Source of the DNA: Neckera pumila
Taxonomy: Eukaryota > Streptophyta > Bryopsida > Hypnales > Neckeraceae
Length of the DNA: 64,000 bases
NCBI GenBank assembly: GCA_963969595.1
Contig: OZ018408.1
Coordinates: forward strand, 4,275,823-4,339,822
Reading direction: 5' to 3'
Shown: piece by piece, positions 12,290 through 24,669 of the stretch
Numbering within the stretch: the first letter of the stretch is position 1
How the letters are laid out: each line of letters opens with the position of its first letter
Made by a program: the position numbers and the translations under genes
The notes under the pieces: model-generated
Database searches by the model: none
What the model saw: the letters and a program-made list of their open reading frames with translations, nothing else
Told to the model about the DNA's origin: nothing

Positions 12290-13221
12290 TTAACCCCTAA
12301 AGGACCAATCGGCATTTTTTGGCAATATAGCAATTTTGGGCAGCTCACTGTGGATGGATATTTTATTGTTTTTCTTTGAAAATTTCACATAATGTGTGCC
12401 CGAGGAGTAGCTTTAAGGCCCAATAATTTTCAAAACTTTTGACTACATAGTTAAAAGTTATTGGATGATATGTCATTTTCGATGGTCGGCGGGCAGTTCA
12501 AAAAATTTCTGAAAGTTGCTTTTTAAGAAAATAAAAATTTGAAATTGGTTCTTTAGATTTATATACACGGGTAAAGCTTTGAATTATTCCATTTTTGATT
12601 TATGAGATGAAAATTATGAGGTGTTCTAATTTGCGGGCAGTGATGGATTCCCTACTCTAAAATAAACTTTGAAGTCCTTTATTTAACTCAATTTTTAATA
12701 TTTTTTGAAAAAAAGAAAAGCATAGAATGTATATTGTTTATTGCAACATTACAACCGTTGGGATTGACATTTTTCAATTCTATAATTAAATTCTTAACAA
12801 TTTCATGTTTTGAATCATTCTCTATTTCTTTCTACTTAATATTTTTTTCCTATATGTTGTATAATTCCAAATGATTTGAAATTTTTCAAGCATGTAGCCA
12901 ACTTGCTTTGAAGAATGAATCCAAGGAGTAACCACCATTTTGGGCATTTTTTCATTTAAATGTGACCTTGTGAAGTGCAGCTGCCTGGTTTTCTGCAAGG
13001 CCCAAAAAACGTTTTTTGTCAATTCAAATGCTAATATCTTGCAATCCACAAGGTGGAAAATTCTGAAATTTTTTCTACGTATTTTCAAACAAGTTTACTA
13101 CAAGATCCTACGGTTACATGTGTCAAAAAATGTTTTTTTTCTAAAATTTGGTACTTGTATTAGAAATGGCAATTTTGGAGTGTTTTTGGTGAAAACATAG
13201 TCTCTGACCTTTAGGGGTTAA
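12290..13221. mobile_element. TTAA-flanked non-autonomous DNA transposon, copy 1
   Basis: The element starts TTAACCCCTAAAGGACCA and ends GACCTTTAGGGGTTAA. Including both TTAA sites it is 932 bp. The interior is AT-rich and has no transposase ORF. Close relatives lie at 25193-26133, 46620-47555 and 57680-58611, all about 930-940 bp. The CCCCTAAAGG ends and the TTAA target resemble piggyBac-type elements, though the superfamily is inferred only from the ends. Confidence 0.8.
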
Positions 13222-14116
13222 GATATAATTAATGCATAGATAACAATCATATGAGTTCTGAGTAATGTTAACTAATCTTATTACTAAATACTATGCACAA
13301 TAAGAATTCAGAAATTGAATATTAAATTTTTTTGGTGGCAGTAAGGTAGACCAATCCATTATGGTCAGATGACTCATAGTGGACATCTAATGACTCCATG
13401 ACAGTTTTTTTGGCCACAATCAATGTCTAACCTGACACCAATGGGGTGATTAGTGACCTCATTAGGAACACCTGCTTTTTCAGTGTAAATCATTGTAGGA
13501 AGTGACTTTTTATGGCCTTCTACATTAGAAATTATTGTGACCACTTTAGGTGATTAAGAAGAGCATATTGGATACACTTTTTGTTGGTTATGGGTTAGTC
13601 TACTGACTCTTTTGGACTGATCACTTCAAAAATCCATAACAAATTCATACTTTGTTTGAAAAATATAATTTCAATTGCTCTCACTATTTCTCACACTTGT
13701 CTTCATGTGGAAATTTTTTTGAAAACTTTCCGCACTGGCATGAGGGTAGACTCCAAAGTTTGACCACAATGGGCTGGTTTACCTTATGTGAAGTATGGAC
13801 AAATGACTGTAGCTAAGGAAGTTCACCGATTCAAAGCAATGAAGAAGAAGGCTCAGTATGAGGTGATACTGGTTTTGAATTATTGTTCCAAGTAACGTAC
13901 ATATCCCATTAAGGCAAAATCTGAGAATTTGGTAAACTAATGAATGTAGATAGGCAGAATAATTCCTGATTTGCTTGGCAGTTTACAAAAACAGCAATAT
14001 CACGTTTGAAGCATGAATTGCTTTAAGCGGGAAAGTTGAAGTTGCAACTTCACATGATAGATCACCCTTTGGTTTACAATTTCCTACAGAAAATGAGCAC
14101 TAAGCACAACAATGCA

Positions 14117-14815
14117 GGGTGATTACAAGAAACACTTATCCTGTTTTTTGTCCCCTTGCCCTTAGACAGGTGGTTTTTTGCTTATGACTTTTGCATCGTT
14201 TGTCCATTTGGCATGAAATTTGGAAGGAAGTTAGTTAAGGTACATATGGTAGTTGCAAACATTGCGTAATATTTTCAATTTTTTTCAAATTAGTTTACTA
14301 TTTTTAACTACCTCCAATTGGATGTCTACCTTGGCCATTTTGAGGGGTTTTAGTCCTATTTTTGACCCAAAAATGCAAATATGAAGGCACAAATTGGACA
14401 TGTTAACTAGTAGAAAATTTAGATTTTCTGTTGATTTGGTCATATTGATCAGGGGCACTTTTTTGTTGATTTGAACAAAAATTTGTTGAAATCTATTCAA
14501 ATCAACAAAAAAATGACCCCGATCAATGCGACCAAATTAATAGAAAATTCGCATTTTCTGCATTGGAGGTCTACTAACATTAAAAGGACTGACAGTGAAT
14601 TTTTATGAAAATAGCAACATGTCAATTGCCCACATGGGGTTAAAGTGACCTTCCTTTGCCGCAAAGTTTATGAAGAGGGAAAAAATTTCCTACATGAATT
14701 TTTTGGTGCAATGTGAGCACAATCTTCTCTAGCAAAGTTCATTTTTATTTTTTCAAATTTTTTTTGAATTATTAAAAATGAAAAGGTTCACATACTCCTT
14801 CCCTTGCAATCACCT
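14117..14815. mobile_element. 699-bp insertion with short TIRs and TGCA target duplication
   Basis: The ends are inverted (GGTGATTACAAG at the left, CTTGCAATCACC at the right). TGCA flanks both sides (14113-14116 and 14816-14819). The related element at 24151-24669 has a single TGCA at 24417-24420 with no insertion, so it serves as an empty site. The insertion carries a long inverted repeat at its centre and no coding sequence. I did not recognise its family. Confidence 0.65.
14409..14561. repeat. Long inverted repeat (hairpin) with arms of about 67 bp
   Basis: The left arm, beginning TAGAAAATTTAGATTTTCTG, pairs with the right arm, ending ATAGAAAATTCGCATTTTCT, with scattered mismatches. The loop is about 15-20 bases. 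A transcript would fold into a long hairpin. It lies at the centre of the 14117-14815 insertion and may be a MITE within it. Confidence 0.7.
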
Positions 14816-15330
14816 TGCACTGGTTTTCCATCTTGTCTTTATACCGTGTGAAGATTTCGTGAAGGTAGCTTAAAATTAAATTTCTCGTGAGCAGCTTGTA
14901 TGCAAGTTGTTGTGAGCAACTTGTATAACTGAAATTGACTATTTCATGAATTGTGTCTTCGTATAATTAAAATTGTTATTGTAACAAACTGACTATTTCA
15001 TGAATTGTGTCTTTGTGTAACTAAATTTGAAGTAGTGGACAATCATTTTTGGACATTTGTTTGTGGAATATAGACAATCATTTTAGGACAGAGGAAGTAC
15101 GAATGTATCTAGATGTTGTTCTTGCACTCACAACATGGTCATCATAACAATTGGTAGATAAAGAAATTGAAGAGGATTTGAAGTTGTTGAAGAGTTGAAA
15201 TGTTGTATGTTTTTCTTGAAGTATCTCGAACACATAGTATTAATGCCTAAGAGTTTCATTACAATGTTAGATTTTTAGAAGATAGTGCTAGCTCAAGAAT
15301 TCCTTCAATCTATTGAACTTTCACAACTAA

Positions 15331-16013
15331 TTAACTCCTAAAGGACCATAAGGCCATTAGGTGACTTTTGCAACTACATTTGTAGAAAATTTAAATTGTG
15401 AACCTTGCTAACAATCCATGAACAACAAAAAGACTTTCAATGATTTTTTCCGTTGAATTTGTTGGTGCAATCCTATCAAGAAATGATCAACTGTGCGATT
15501 TTTGATGAATTTTTTGAAAATGGAGAAGGGGCTCTAGGCCATCACTTCACATTCCCATATCTTTTTTTCTACAATTCAAAATTTGAAAAAAATTACACAT
15601 CAAAATCATGATGATTTGTATCTATGGGAAAAAATCAGAGTTTTTGAATCACTTTTTAGCATCCCAATTTCAACATTCCGGTTTCAGTGTATGTCCAAAG
15701 TACCACCTAACCAAACATCTTTGTCAATTTTCTCAAAAATTGTGTGATTGAGTCAATCTTTTTTTCATAAGAAAGCTACGGTTTTCAATATATGTCCAAA
15801 GTACCACCTAACCAAACATCTTTATCAATTTTCTCAAAAATTGTGTGATTGAGTCAATCTTTTTTTCATAAGAAAACTACATAAGTCTTCTTTCATTTCA
15901 ACAGTGGTGATCATCAAAATTATTCCACACAAATGAGGAATTATGCCTGTTACAAGAGCTCATCAAAGAAAACAAGAGATATGCTCAAACATCACCAGTC
16001 CTTCAGGGGTTAA
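15331..16013. mobile_element. Diverged TTAA-flanked element, shorter copy
   Basis: The left end TTAACTCCTAAAGGACCA and the right end AGTCCTTCAGGGGTTAA are imperfect versions of the ends of the 932-bp family. The copy is 683 bp and holds a 101-bp tandem duplication. It looks like an old, partly deleted member, and the interior was not aligned in detail. Confidence 0.55.
15679..15880. repeat. Tandem duplication of about 101 bp
   Basis: Two adjacent copies share the string ATGTCCAAAGTACCACCTAA, at 15691 and 15792, and differ by only a few bases. Low divergence suggests a fairly recent duplication inside the older 15331-16013 element. Confidence 0.9.
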
Positions 16014-17322
16014 CCTTCAGACTCGGTGACCATATCCGACGAACGTGGCTTTCAAACTCTGCATTTCTTCGAAGCTAAGCCGTAAATCCTTCATTAGCTA
16101 AGACGGAGCTTCCCCACGGAATTCCGCTGAAGTCTTCGACGCTAGATTCGAAGGCCATGTTCCATAACTCCTGGGCTTCCAACCCTCGAGCGAGCGATGC
16201 TTGGACAGAGCCTGCTTCTCTGCCTCCATCAATTCTCTTCCCCAACTGGAGGGGCCACAAGACAAGTTGCAACTTGATTGAATCCTGCAGCTGCTACAGG
16301 GGCTCACTAGGCTAGGGACTTCTATCTGCCAATTCGGTTTCTACGACGATTCCACAGTCACTGTCTCAATAAAGAAAACTGCGAGTAATCGAGATCGACG
16401 ATCTTCCTGCCATGTACCGTAAGTTGTACTCCGTATAAGCTTACAGGTCCCAAGCTACTGTACCATACCGATAGGAGTGCTCAAGAATAGATTGACCGAA
16501 GCTCAAAGATGGATCGGATTGGGCACCACGGCCGTTTTTGGGGGGCGAAATAGTGCCAGAATCAGCACAGAAAAAAAGAAAGTTAGCTAGAAACTGACGA
16601 CAAACCGCGAAGTTTTTCACCACAATACTTCAAATTAAAAGAAATCTTGGTTGAAATTGTCAGGTTCTGGATGAAAACAGAAATATGGATATGTGATATG
16701 TGGTAATGTGATATTTTCTATCCAAAATGTGGATGAGTGATGAAATTTGAAGCACCGCTATAACATTTTATATCGTCACTCTGGAACGTCATAAAAAATG
16801 GGAAAAAAAAGCCCTGATGGGCACTCTCCTCCGTCCAAACAAGCTTATGAATAATAAATTAGCCTCAGTAGCTCTCCACTCTTTCCGCACAAGGATTTTC
16901 TTTCATTTCCAGTACAAATTGGTTCACAACAATCTGTCTACCTGACTCTCAGCGATTACATCAGACGCTCCTGATTAGTGCTTCCGTTATATAATGGCAC
17001 GATGCTTTTCTTGAACGATTTGTTGTCCTGCAGAACCATATGAATTCAGCCTCTTGATTGTGGTTTTCGAGACAAGAATCTGAAAATTTTGAAACCACCC
17101 AACCACCACGCTAAGTTCTCCCAGGTACACGCTCAGGAGAAATCATCTGCAATTTCTCACTTTACAGAAGGGCACAACTCTTGCCTTTCTATGCACAATC
17201 CAAACCTTCCAACATCAATGGGTTGAAACGGCAACTACAGATATGTGACCATGAGGTGATACGGAGGGTACAAATAAAAGGGATGGTAAAATAAGATTGG
17301 AATGTATATCATAGCAGTGATT
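16014..17322. other. Intergenic region with one weak minus-strand ORF
   Basis: On the minus strand an open segment 16284-16075 follows an acceptor-like AGCTGCAG and encodes 69 residues, ending in TAG. The local base composition is richer in GC than the neighbours. I recognise no domain and found no partner exons, so this may be a gene remnant. The rest (16330-17322) includes the 3' flank of the hydrolase gene and nothing else I can identify. Confidence 0.3.
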
Positions 17323-20300
17323 TTATTTTGAGCCATTCCGACGCCCACCCCTAAACAGGGTCGATCTCAAACGCTGGCTAAACGTGTCAAGTCTGCTGCT
17401 GTTCGCTGATGGGGTAGTCTCATTCAGGAGAACTGCATTCTTATTCTTCTGCTCAGCTTCCTTTTGGTCCACATCATGAAGAGAAGCCGCAATAGCCTCC
17501 ATAAACATCTGTCACCAAAACAACAAATATCCACATCCACTTTAAAATTTTCAGAGTTGATAATCATCATGCCATTAAAGGGGCAACAAGCTGATCGACC
17601 ATTTAAAAAACATTGTCGAACTTATCCAGTTGATCATACCCGCTCTTCGTCGTCAGAATTTGTAGGTTCGTTTTCAAAGAAGGGCTCGTAAGTGGGCGAA
17701 GAATGTCCAGCAGATCCGTAATCGTCTCCAATTTGGGAAACGGGCTCCCAGCATTTATCACGCCCATTTGAGGAAGTTAGCTTGGACTGGTTGGCATGGA
17801 CCCCATTCTCAGAAGCCTGCGCAATCATACCACACGATTATCGGAAACAATTAGCAACTATCGATTTCGAACAGAGTATCGAAATTCGGAACAATTAGCA
17901 ACTACAGACCAGAACTTCACATATGGCTCAACAGTGTGTAACAGATAGGCTCCTAAAGTTTATATACCTCAGCACAAGAGGATGTGCCTTCGCATCGATC
18001 CCGATCACAACCTCTGAGGTCAGAAAAGTCTCCTTGTTGGTCCGCGAGGTCCACAGGTACCTGCACAAATATCCCAATAGATCAATTACCACACTACCTT
18101 CAACACAGAATTGGGCTGTCATTATCTCCCAAAATCAATCACGGACGTATCGTACTCCCCAACTTCAGAGAAACAACAACTAGCCGAAAATATGGACGAT
18201 CAATAAAACAATCGAAAGAAAGCAACAACAAGTACGTCGATAGAAGAAGAGATTGTGCAGCATCAACTGAGGAAAAAAGGCTGCTTAAAAAACATAAGAT
18301 TTAGAAAGACTCATACAACTGTTCGACTCATCTGCCACCGTGAACGCGTGTGCGAGAGTGCATCCTCTGTTGATTCTGAACTTGGGCCTATTCAATCACC
18401 AGAACATCAAGTATTATTCATCACAATCATGCAGCATTATTTTAGCCAATGTTCTAACAAATGAGTCTGGATGGAAACTTAAATATGTGCTCAAACGAAC
18501 ATATGAATTCAGCTGCAGATTTCTTTAAAAAACGTCTATCACGATCAGAAACGTCAAAGTGAATTAAGTACCATCGGAACTGGTACCAGCAGCAGGAGAC
18601 GACTCAGTGTTGGTGTCGGAAGGTGGTCGAACTGCCCCCAACATCTCATAGAGCGTATCCTGAAATAAGCAAGAAAATCACAAATAAGACTTAAAAAGGG
18701 AATTAAAAAACCCTTCAAAACTAATGTATGAGCCAGTCAGCTGCAAATGTTTTCTGAATATTTCTGACTATGTTTAAAAAGTGAGAAGAAGGAATAGGAG
18801 ACGAACCTCATCTAAATCATCAATATCCAGTGTATCATCAAAGAAAATTGGTTCAGGTGCTTCCGGAACAGCCGGTGCATCAGGAGGTCGCAAAACATTG
18901 TAAAAGAATATCGTGATGGAATCATAGTAAAACTGGGGTCGCGGAGAATTGTGGTCACCATCAAACTTGATTATATTTTTGTCACCCTGTATCATAGGAC
19001 CGGAGAAATATAAATTGGAAATATAAATCATGATTAAGCCTGTCAATAAACTGAAAATGCGCACAAGACAAGAGACATTTGCAGTGATACTTACTGTATA
19101 AGCCTTAAAGATGAGGTCAGAATGGTGAGGTTGTATAAATACATCATCCGTTGCATGTCCAAAGAGAGCTGGAATGTGCGATTTCCTGGCCACCTGAAAA
19201 ATAATGACGCAAATGAGTCTTTCACGTCAATATTAAGAACCATTCGTCAATGCTCAAAAGAAGTCTAAGATTTACATCAATATGGTACGTTTGGGATTAA
19301 CCTGGACAGTATCAAGGTCCATAATATCAAAGTGGGCCTTCTTTTGTATGGCCTTCCGCATGTACTGCACAGCCACCTTTACCTGAATCCAAGGAACATG
19401 CAGCAGGAATATCAGTAGCCTGCACGTGTGCCACCCGACCAGAAGAGGAACCAATATATTCTAGAGCGCCTAAAACAAAAAGCTGAAGTCATTACTAACT
19501 ACTTACATATCTTTCTCTCAGAACTAAACCTATCCTTCTGAGTCATACAAGGGATTCATCGTGCAAACGGCAAAATTAGGGGTCATGGTAAAACAACCAT
19601 TACCGTGAACTTTGGAAGGCGAATCTTGTATACATCCACAAGTTCCATCATGAGATTGTTAAGATTTGCAAAAGGGCTGTCCAGAACCATGCCAGCGATG
19701 AGAGGGTCTTGAGCTCCGTACATTAGGCTGCAATGATCAACAAAATGATTACTCTGTGCCAACAAGAAGATTAGAGTGAACTCTACAAGTTATTGACATA
19801 GATTGACAAGTTATTGACATAAATGGGCAATTTATAACACGCAGATGGAAAGCGAGGCCTAAAATCTATGAGACGTGTTAACACTGGCCAAAGAGATCAT
19901 TTAATATATAAGAAGTATACAAACGCAAAACTTTCTTGCATCCATAATCGTGAAAAAATTTGAAGAATGACAAAGGCTATTAGTCGACATTTCCTGGAAG
20001 TGCAATCCCTACTACAGTGTCTTCAAGACGAAAGGCTGAGATGAATGTAATACCAGGTAACAGCTCCCATAGAGCGCCCCCATAAGCCAATGCAGGAAAC
20101 TTGCTCATCAGTCCGCAAATGATTCAGAACTGCTTTCAAATCATCTGTCTGTACACAGTTTAGACGGTAAGATACATCAGCCCTGTAATCCAAAGTGTCC
20201 CATATAAATGGATTTAATGGGCTCCTGTGCACGTTACGAGCATTGTTACTCCTACTCTACCGGCACCCAAACATCTTCAGCAAATCCCTATCAAAGTATC

Positions 20301-21789
20301 AGTACACGAAAGCAAGCCACCCCCCTTCAGGAAGCAAACATTCAGTCACACAATGATAATAAATTTTAAAACCCATGACGGGCACTATGTTATAAAAGGA
20401 AAGATGGTGAGACAGCAGAAACCCATCACAAAGAAGCAGATTACAGAAATCAGATACCTCATTCCAGCCCAAGCTGACGTAATTGCCATCAGACAAACCC
20501 GAGCCTGAGAAGTCTAATGTAAAGACAGTTATATTACACGGTAGAAGTATAATGGCTGCTTCATTTGCATCGGCTCGGCATCCACTGCAAATTGACATGA
20601 AACCCATTCATCCCATTATTAAACATTAAAAGTCAGAAGTCCGAACACAAGATTTCAAGAGTAACTAGAATTGCCAACTATTCTAATCCTTGCTAGTAAG
20701 GTATTTCACACACTATCAGCCCCACCAAATAACTAGAAGCCTGCAGCATTAGATTCAACTTAATACCCTAAAGTCAAGGAAAAAAATGGAAGAATAATAA
20801 AGCAAGTCATAGCCATACCAGAATATAAACATGATTATGAAGCATCCAACGATCCATTAGAAGTCTGCTAGGACTCTGTTGTAACTTACCTGTTGCCATG
20901 ACAGTATACAACGCAAGGAAGGGGTTCATCCTTAGGAGGAGATTGGGGCATGTAGTGACTACATTGCATTACATGACCTCTGCTATTTATAACCTGCAGA
21001 ATACCACATAACCAGATCAGATTACTCCTGAGCCAATCTGATATTAGTCTTTGAGAAAGTTGCTCTCAAGAAGGTGCTCATTAATGCTACGGGAAAGCAC
21101 AAGAAAACATAAAATATGATATAAAATACCCCCTATATAGACAACACCAAAATCCTTGTTGCATTAGCTAAAGAGGTTCCCTTTTTAAACTATCTATATT
21201 TATACACACAAAATCTGATCTCACAATACCGTATACACCCACAATTTAAATCTTCACCCGCACACTTCATACATGATCGAAAAATAAATCAACCTGAGTA
21301 ATGACCAACCTGGAGATCTTTTCGCACGTACTTCCGGTTTTTCAGCATAAATTCATGCTCAAGTAAGTCGAGAGATGCACTGTAATTCGCTCTGTAACAG
21401 GAATGCGTGCCGTTCAGAAAACATTGTTAGCACTTGCAAAATCCAATGAGGAGAAAGATGTCTATCATCATCAGAAAGCGAAGCACCCAACATTAATTAA
21501 TCCTGCTTCGATCCCCTTTGAAGAAACTCATGTTACGCCATGCTTGAGATGAAGTTCAACAAAGACTTTCCAACAACAATATTTCTACTCCATTGCCCAG
21601 ATAACACCAGTAGAAACCAAGTTATTGCTCTTCTCAAATTAGGCACTGCAGTAAAAAGTCACTGCCAATCAAATGAAAGCCAGCATTGTTGGGCGGTCAT
21701 TAGGAAGACAAATTACAGAAAATTAGAAATATAGATTAAGAAGGTTACCGTGGAGGCCGAATCACAAAGTTTACTAATTGCTCCATCAT
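17323..21789 (-). CDS. Alpha/beta-hydrolase (serine aminopeptidase S33-like)
   Basis: Predicted serine hydrolase of a conserved plant family; the substrate is unknown. Coding exons on the minus strand: 21749-21789, 21310-21391, 20890-20993, 20458-20584, 20054-20148, 19604-19727, 19302-19382, 19095-19193, 18807-18986, an optional 18564-18659, then 17968-18060, 17640-17816 and 17323-17508. All constitutive junctions keep phase. The N-terminus reads EQLVNFVIRPPR. CHGNSGCRADANEA is a lid or oxyanion region, and GLWGRSMGAV holds the nucleophile Ser at about 144. The acid is in HATDDVF (Asp 234 or 235) and the His in FDGDHN (about 263). The C-terminus is acidic and disordered, followed by MFMEAIAASL. 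Skipping the optional exon gives about 462 aa, and including it gives about 342 aa. Two consecutive ATGs start the protein and either could be used. Family membership is firm from motif order; function is not. Confidence 0.88.
18564..18659 (-). other. Stop-containing alternative exon of the hydrolase gene
   Basis: It follows a clean acceptor (TTTCAG) in phase 0 after exon 18807-18986, encodes DTLYEMLGAVRPP and further residues, and ends in TAA at 18564-18566. The flanking exons (18807-18986 and 17968-18060) also join each other in phase 0 without it. Inclusion would give a shorter C-terminus. An internal weak donor after GGGGCA (before GTTCGA) could instead give a 27-nt in-frame version. A GTACTT donor just before the stop would throw the next exon out of frame. 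Confidence 0.6.
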
Positions 21790-24150
21790 CCTCGCCAGGA
21801 AGATAATACAGATCTCCCACACAGCTCTTCCCGAGATCCCGCTGATTGTTGACTACTATCACCCGCAGGCCAATTTTAGTTGCGCCATGAACCTAAGTTT
21901 TCCCTTTTCCATCCTCAGAAGCTCCTTCTTGCTGAACTCCAACAAAAAAAAATCATTCCTAATCTGACCCAACTTACGACCTTCACTTCCCACCGGCGCC
22001 CATAGATATACGCTCTTTCAAAATCATCTGATTTTGCACTGTCACCAAACCTCGGAGGACCTCGAGAAGAAGGTTTAGAGACGATGTCTAATGGATGTTT
22101 ATAGTGCCGCCGCCCCGAAATCACCAGTCCTTCAAACTGCAATCCTATAACTAACATGCTAGAATCCAGTCCCTGCTGGAGTATTGCGCGAACAAACAGA
22201 TTGCAGTCTTCTTTAGTAGCATTTTTCCCAAAACCACATGAAGCACTTCAGAGACCGGGGCAGAAATATCTCAACCTGACGACCTTTCAGCTTCTGAGTG
22301 CGCTCTGCAAAAACTTACTCAAGTATCTCCTCGAAGTGACTCAGGCGAACTAAGAAAACTCAACACAGTGCTCACTTTGCAGTGACCCGGGCCTTTGATA
22401 GCAATTTCTTCTGGTGTTCATCCTATTCCCTTCCAGAGAAGAAACAAAACGGTTTATGCGATCAATCTCGGATCATGTCCTCCTCAGCAATATTGCGTTT
22501 ACTGTCTCCCTAGATGATAACCTGATTAAAAAAATATCCCAAGATACTACCCTATTAGCAAACATGACTATCAAAACTGAATCAGTGAAAGAGAGCTTGT
22601 AATCAAAAGACAAAAATGGCGGCTCACAAGACCACTCAACAAACTGCTAAACAAAAGCTCCAGGTTGGAGAAGATAGAGGTTTCAGCGCGAAAACGGAAC
22701 CAACAGAACCAAATCGACCAAGATTACAGACGCATAAAATTCAGTTTCTCTCTGCTTCAACCCTCGACAAAGCAACCAAATTCGAAGCAGTTTGAAATTT
22801 GAACATCCAGTTCCAAAAATCTAAGCACCGACGAAACACCCAGCACAACGACTGCAGGGAGATTGGAACTAAGAAATAAAAATCCTTCACGATTTGTCAC
22901 TCAAAAACACCTAGTCCTGGTTGCGGGTAAGACACACATGATATTCTGCCTCACAACAAGAAAACCTAGAAAAATCGATTCCCGTGACTTTTAACTATCA
23001 AAAGACCTCTAAATCGGCCCCAAGAATTTTAGCAATTCGCAAGAACACCAACCCTAAGTGAAAACCATCCGCGCGCACTGCAACCAGAAGCCTTCCTTAA
23101 CTGTTACACACTCAAAGTAGCACGTCCCCGAACGCACTCCAACTATCCCCCGGTCAAATTTCCCAAACAGTCCTCACTCCCGACACCTCTTCAAAAATCT
23201 CGAATGACATCCATCCACACCAAACCAAACCATACCTTCTCACAACGCCAGAACACGCTCCCCCCACCAAACACGCCACCATCCACAGATCTGTTTCCAC
23301 ACCACTGTATCCGCCATGATTATTACATACCGGTCTCGAAGGTTTCCTTCCACAACAAAAGGCGGATCAACTCTGCATCCGACTCGGCGTATAGCCAGCC
23401 AGCCAGGGCATCTTCCAGATGGAAAAGAAAAGAAACAAATCGAACAGAGAGAAACACACGAACTTACTGGACTGGACTGGACTGCACTTCCCGAAATCCC
23501 GTTCAAACCCTGATGACGTGCTGGAACCGACAACTCGGCACGGCCGCTGCCGGAAAAGAAATCACGCGCGGGAGTCGCGGGAGGGGACGGACATTCCCAG
23601 CGCAGCAATGTCTGACAGTTGCCGTTTCTGGAGCGCCTGTTGCGAGCGATGCGCGCGTTGCGGGAATCCGAGGGCGCAGGAGGCGGATTGATGGACTGGC
23701 CGTCGATTGCAAGTTTGCAACGAAAGCTTCGAAGACTCGGAGACTTGGGCTGAATGCAGGAAGACAAAGCCAGCGCAGACACCACCCAGGAATTGAGAAC
23801 CGGAGGGGGTCCGGACCTGGTTATAGGCCGGATCTCGACCGCTTGTCCCGGTCAGATTCCCCCGAGGCCCCGACTACTGATTGAGTGGTAAATCCAAATA
23901 GGTAGGCTAGCTAACTAGTGAGCCCTATTGTCGGCACGAGTGGGATGAAAACTGGAACAGGATTGGGATGAAGACTGTTCAGTACAGTTGGGTCTTCTCT
24001 TGCTGAATTCATTGAGTACATAGAGCTTTCAGTTTGATTGGAAAAGCTAGAAGTACCCATTTGCATAAATATTTTGATGTAACAGGTTACGTCGTTTGAG
24101 CCAGTTGGAAAATCATCTTTTTAGGAAGAAATTGAAGTCTAGAATTACTA
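21790..24150. other. Upstream and leader region of the hydrolase gene
   Basis: This probably holds the promoter, 5' UTR and any leader intron of the minus-strand hydrolase gene. The segment 23500-23880 is clearly GC-richer than its surroundings and open in several frames on both strands. This fits a CpG-rich promoter or first noncoding exon better than a protein gene. I see no conserved coding sequence. Confidence 0.4.
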
Positions 24151-24669
24151 CTCCCTCTGTCCTAAAACGATTGTCCATGATGATTCCAAAAATAGATGTT
24201 CAGAAATAATTGTCTACTACTTCAGATTTAGTTATACAAAGCCACAATTCATGAAATAGTTAGTGTCAATTCCACAAAGAATATTTCATGAAATAGTAAA
24301 TTTCAATTACACAAGCTATTCACAACAACTTTTCACACAAGCTGCTCACAAGGAACCTAATTCTAAACTACCTTCAGGAAATCCTCACGTGGTACAAAGA
24401 CAAGATGAAAAACCAATGCATTGTTATGCCCAGTGTTCATTTTTCGGTGGGAAATTGTAAACCATTGGATGATTTATTATGTGAAGTTGCAGCCTAAATT
24501 TTCCCGCTTTATACAGTTTATGCTTCAAAGATGGTATTGCTGTTTTTGCAAACCACCGAGCAAATCAGGAATTAATCTACTTGTTTGTATTCATTACATT
24601 ACCAAATTCTCAAATTTTGCCTTAATCTTAGGAAAAGTTTGTCATCGGACAATCATTTGGGGATGGAAG
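24151..24669 (+). mobile_element. Stowaway-like MITE with TA flank
   Basis: The left end CTCCCTCTGTCCTAAAACGA follows TA (24149-24150). The right end GGACAATCATTTGGGGATGG is its imperfect inverse. The CTCCCTCYGTCC start is typical of Stowaway-type (mariner) MITEs. An inverted and interrupted copy lies at 13885-15097. No transposase ORF is present. The left TIR is well supported; the exact right end is less certain. Confidence 0.65.

Larger units (their letters stand above)
13885..15097 (-). mobile_element. Stowaway-like element, inverted copy carrying an insertion
   Basis: The right end (GACAATCATTTTAGGACAGA near 15072-15091) is the reverse complement of the CTCCCTCTGTCC end of the element at 24151. 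Segments 13905-14116 and about 14816-15097 match the 24151-24669 element in reverse orientation. The two halves are separated by a 699-bp insertion at 14117-14815. The left boundary is approximate because the TIR there is eroded. An internal direct repeat TGACTATTTCATGAATTGTG occurs near 14937 and 14991. Confidence 0.65.

Noticed and set aside
12822..13200. ORFs inside the 12290-13221 element as a possible transposase
   Set aside because: They are under 90 codons, overlap on opposite strands, are AT-rich and show no transposase motif.
23204..23884. Long overlapping ORFs on both strands (226 and 181 codons)
   Set aside because: The segment is GC-rich, so stop codons are rare in all frames. 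The translations are low in hydrophobic pattern, rich in Arg, Pro and Ser, and match no family I know. It lies at the expected promoter or first-exon position of the hydrolase gene.
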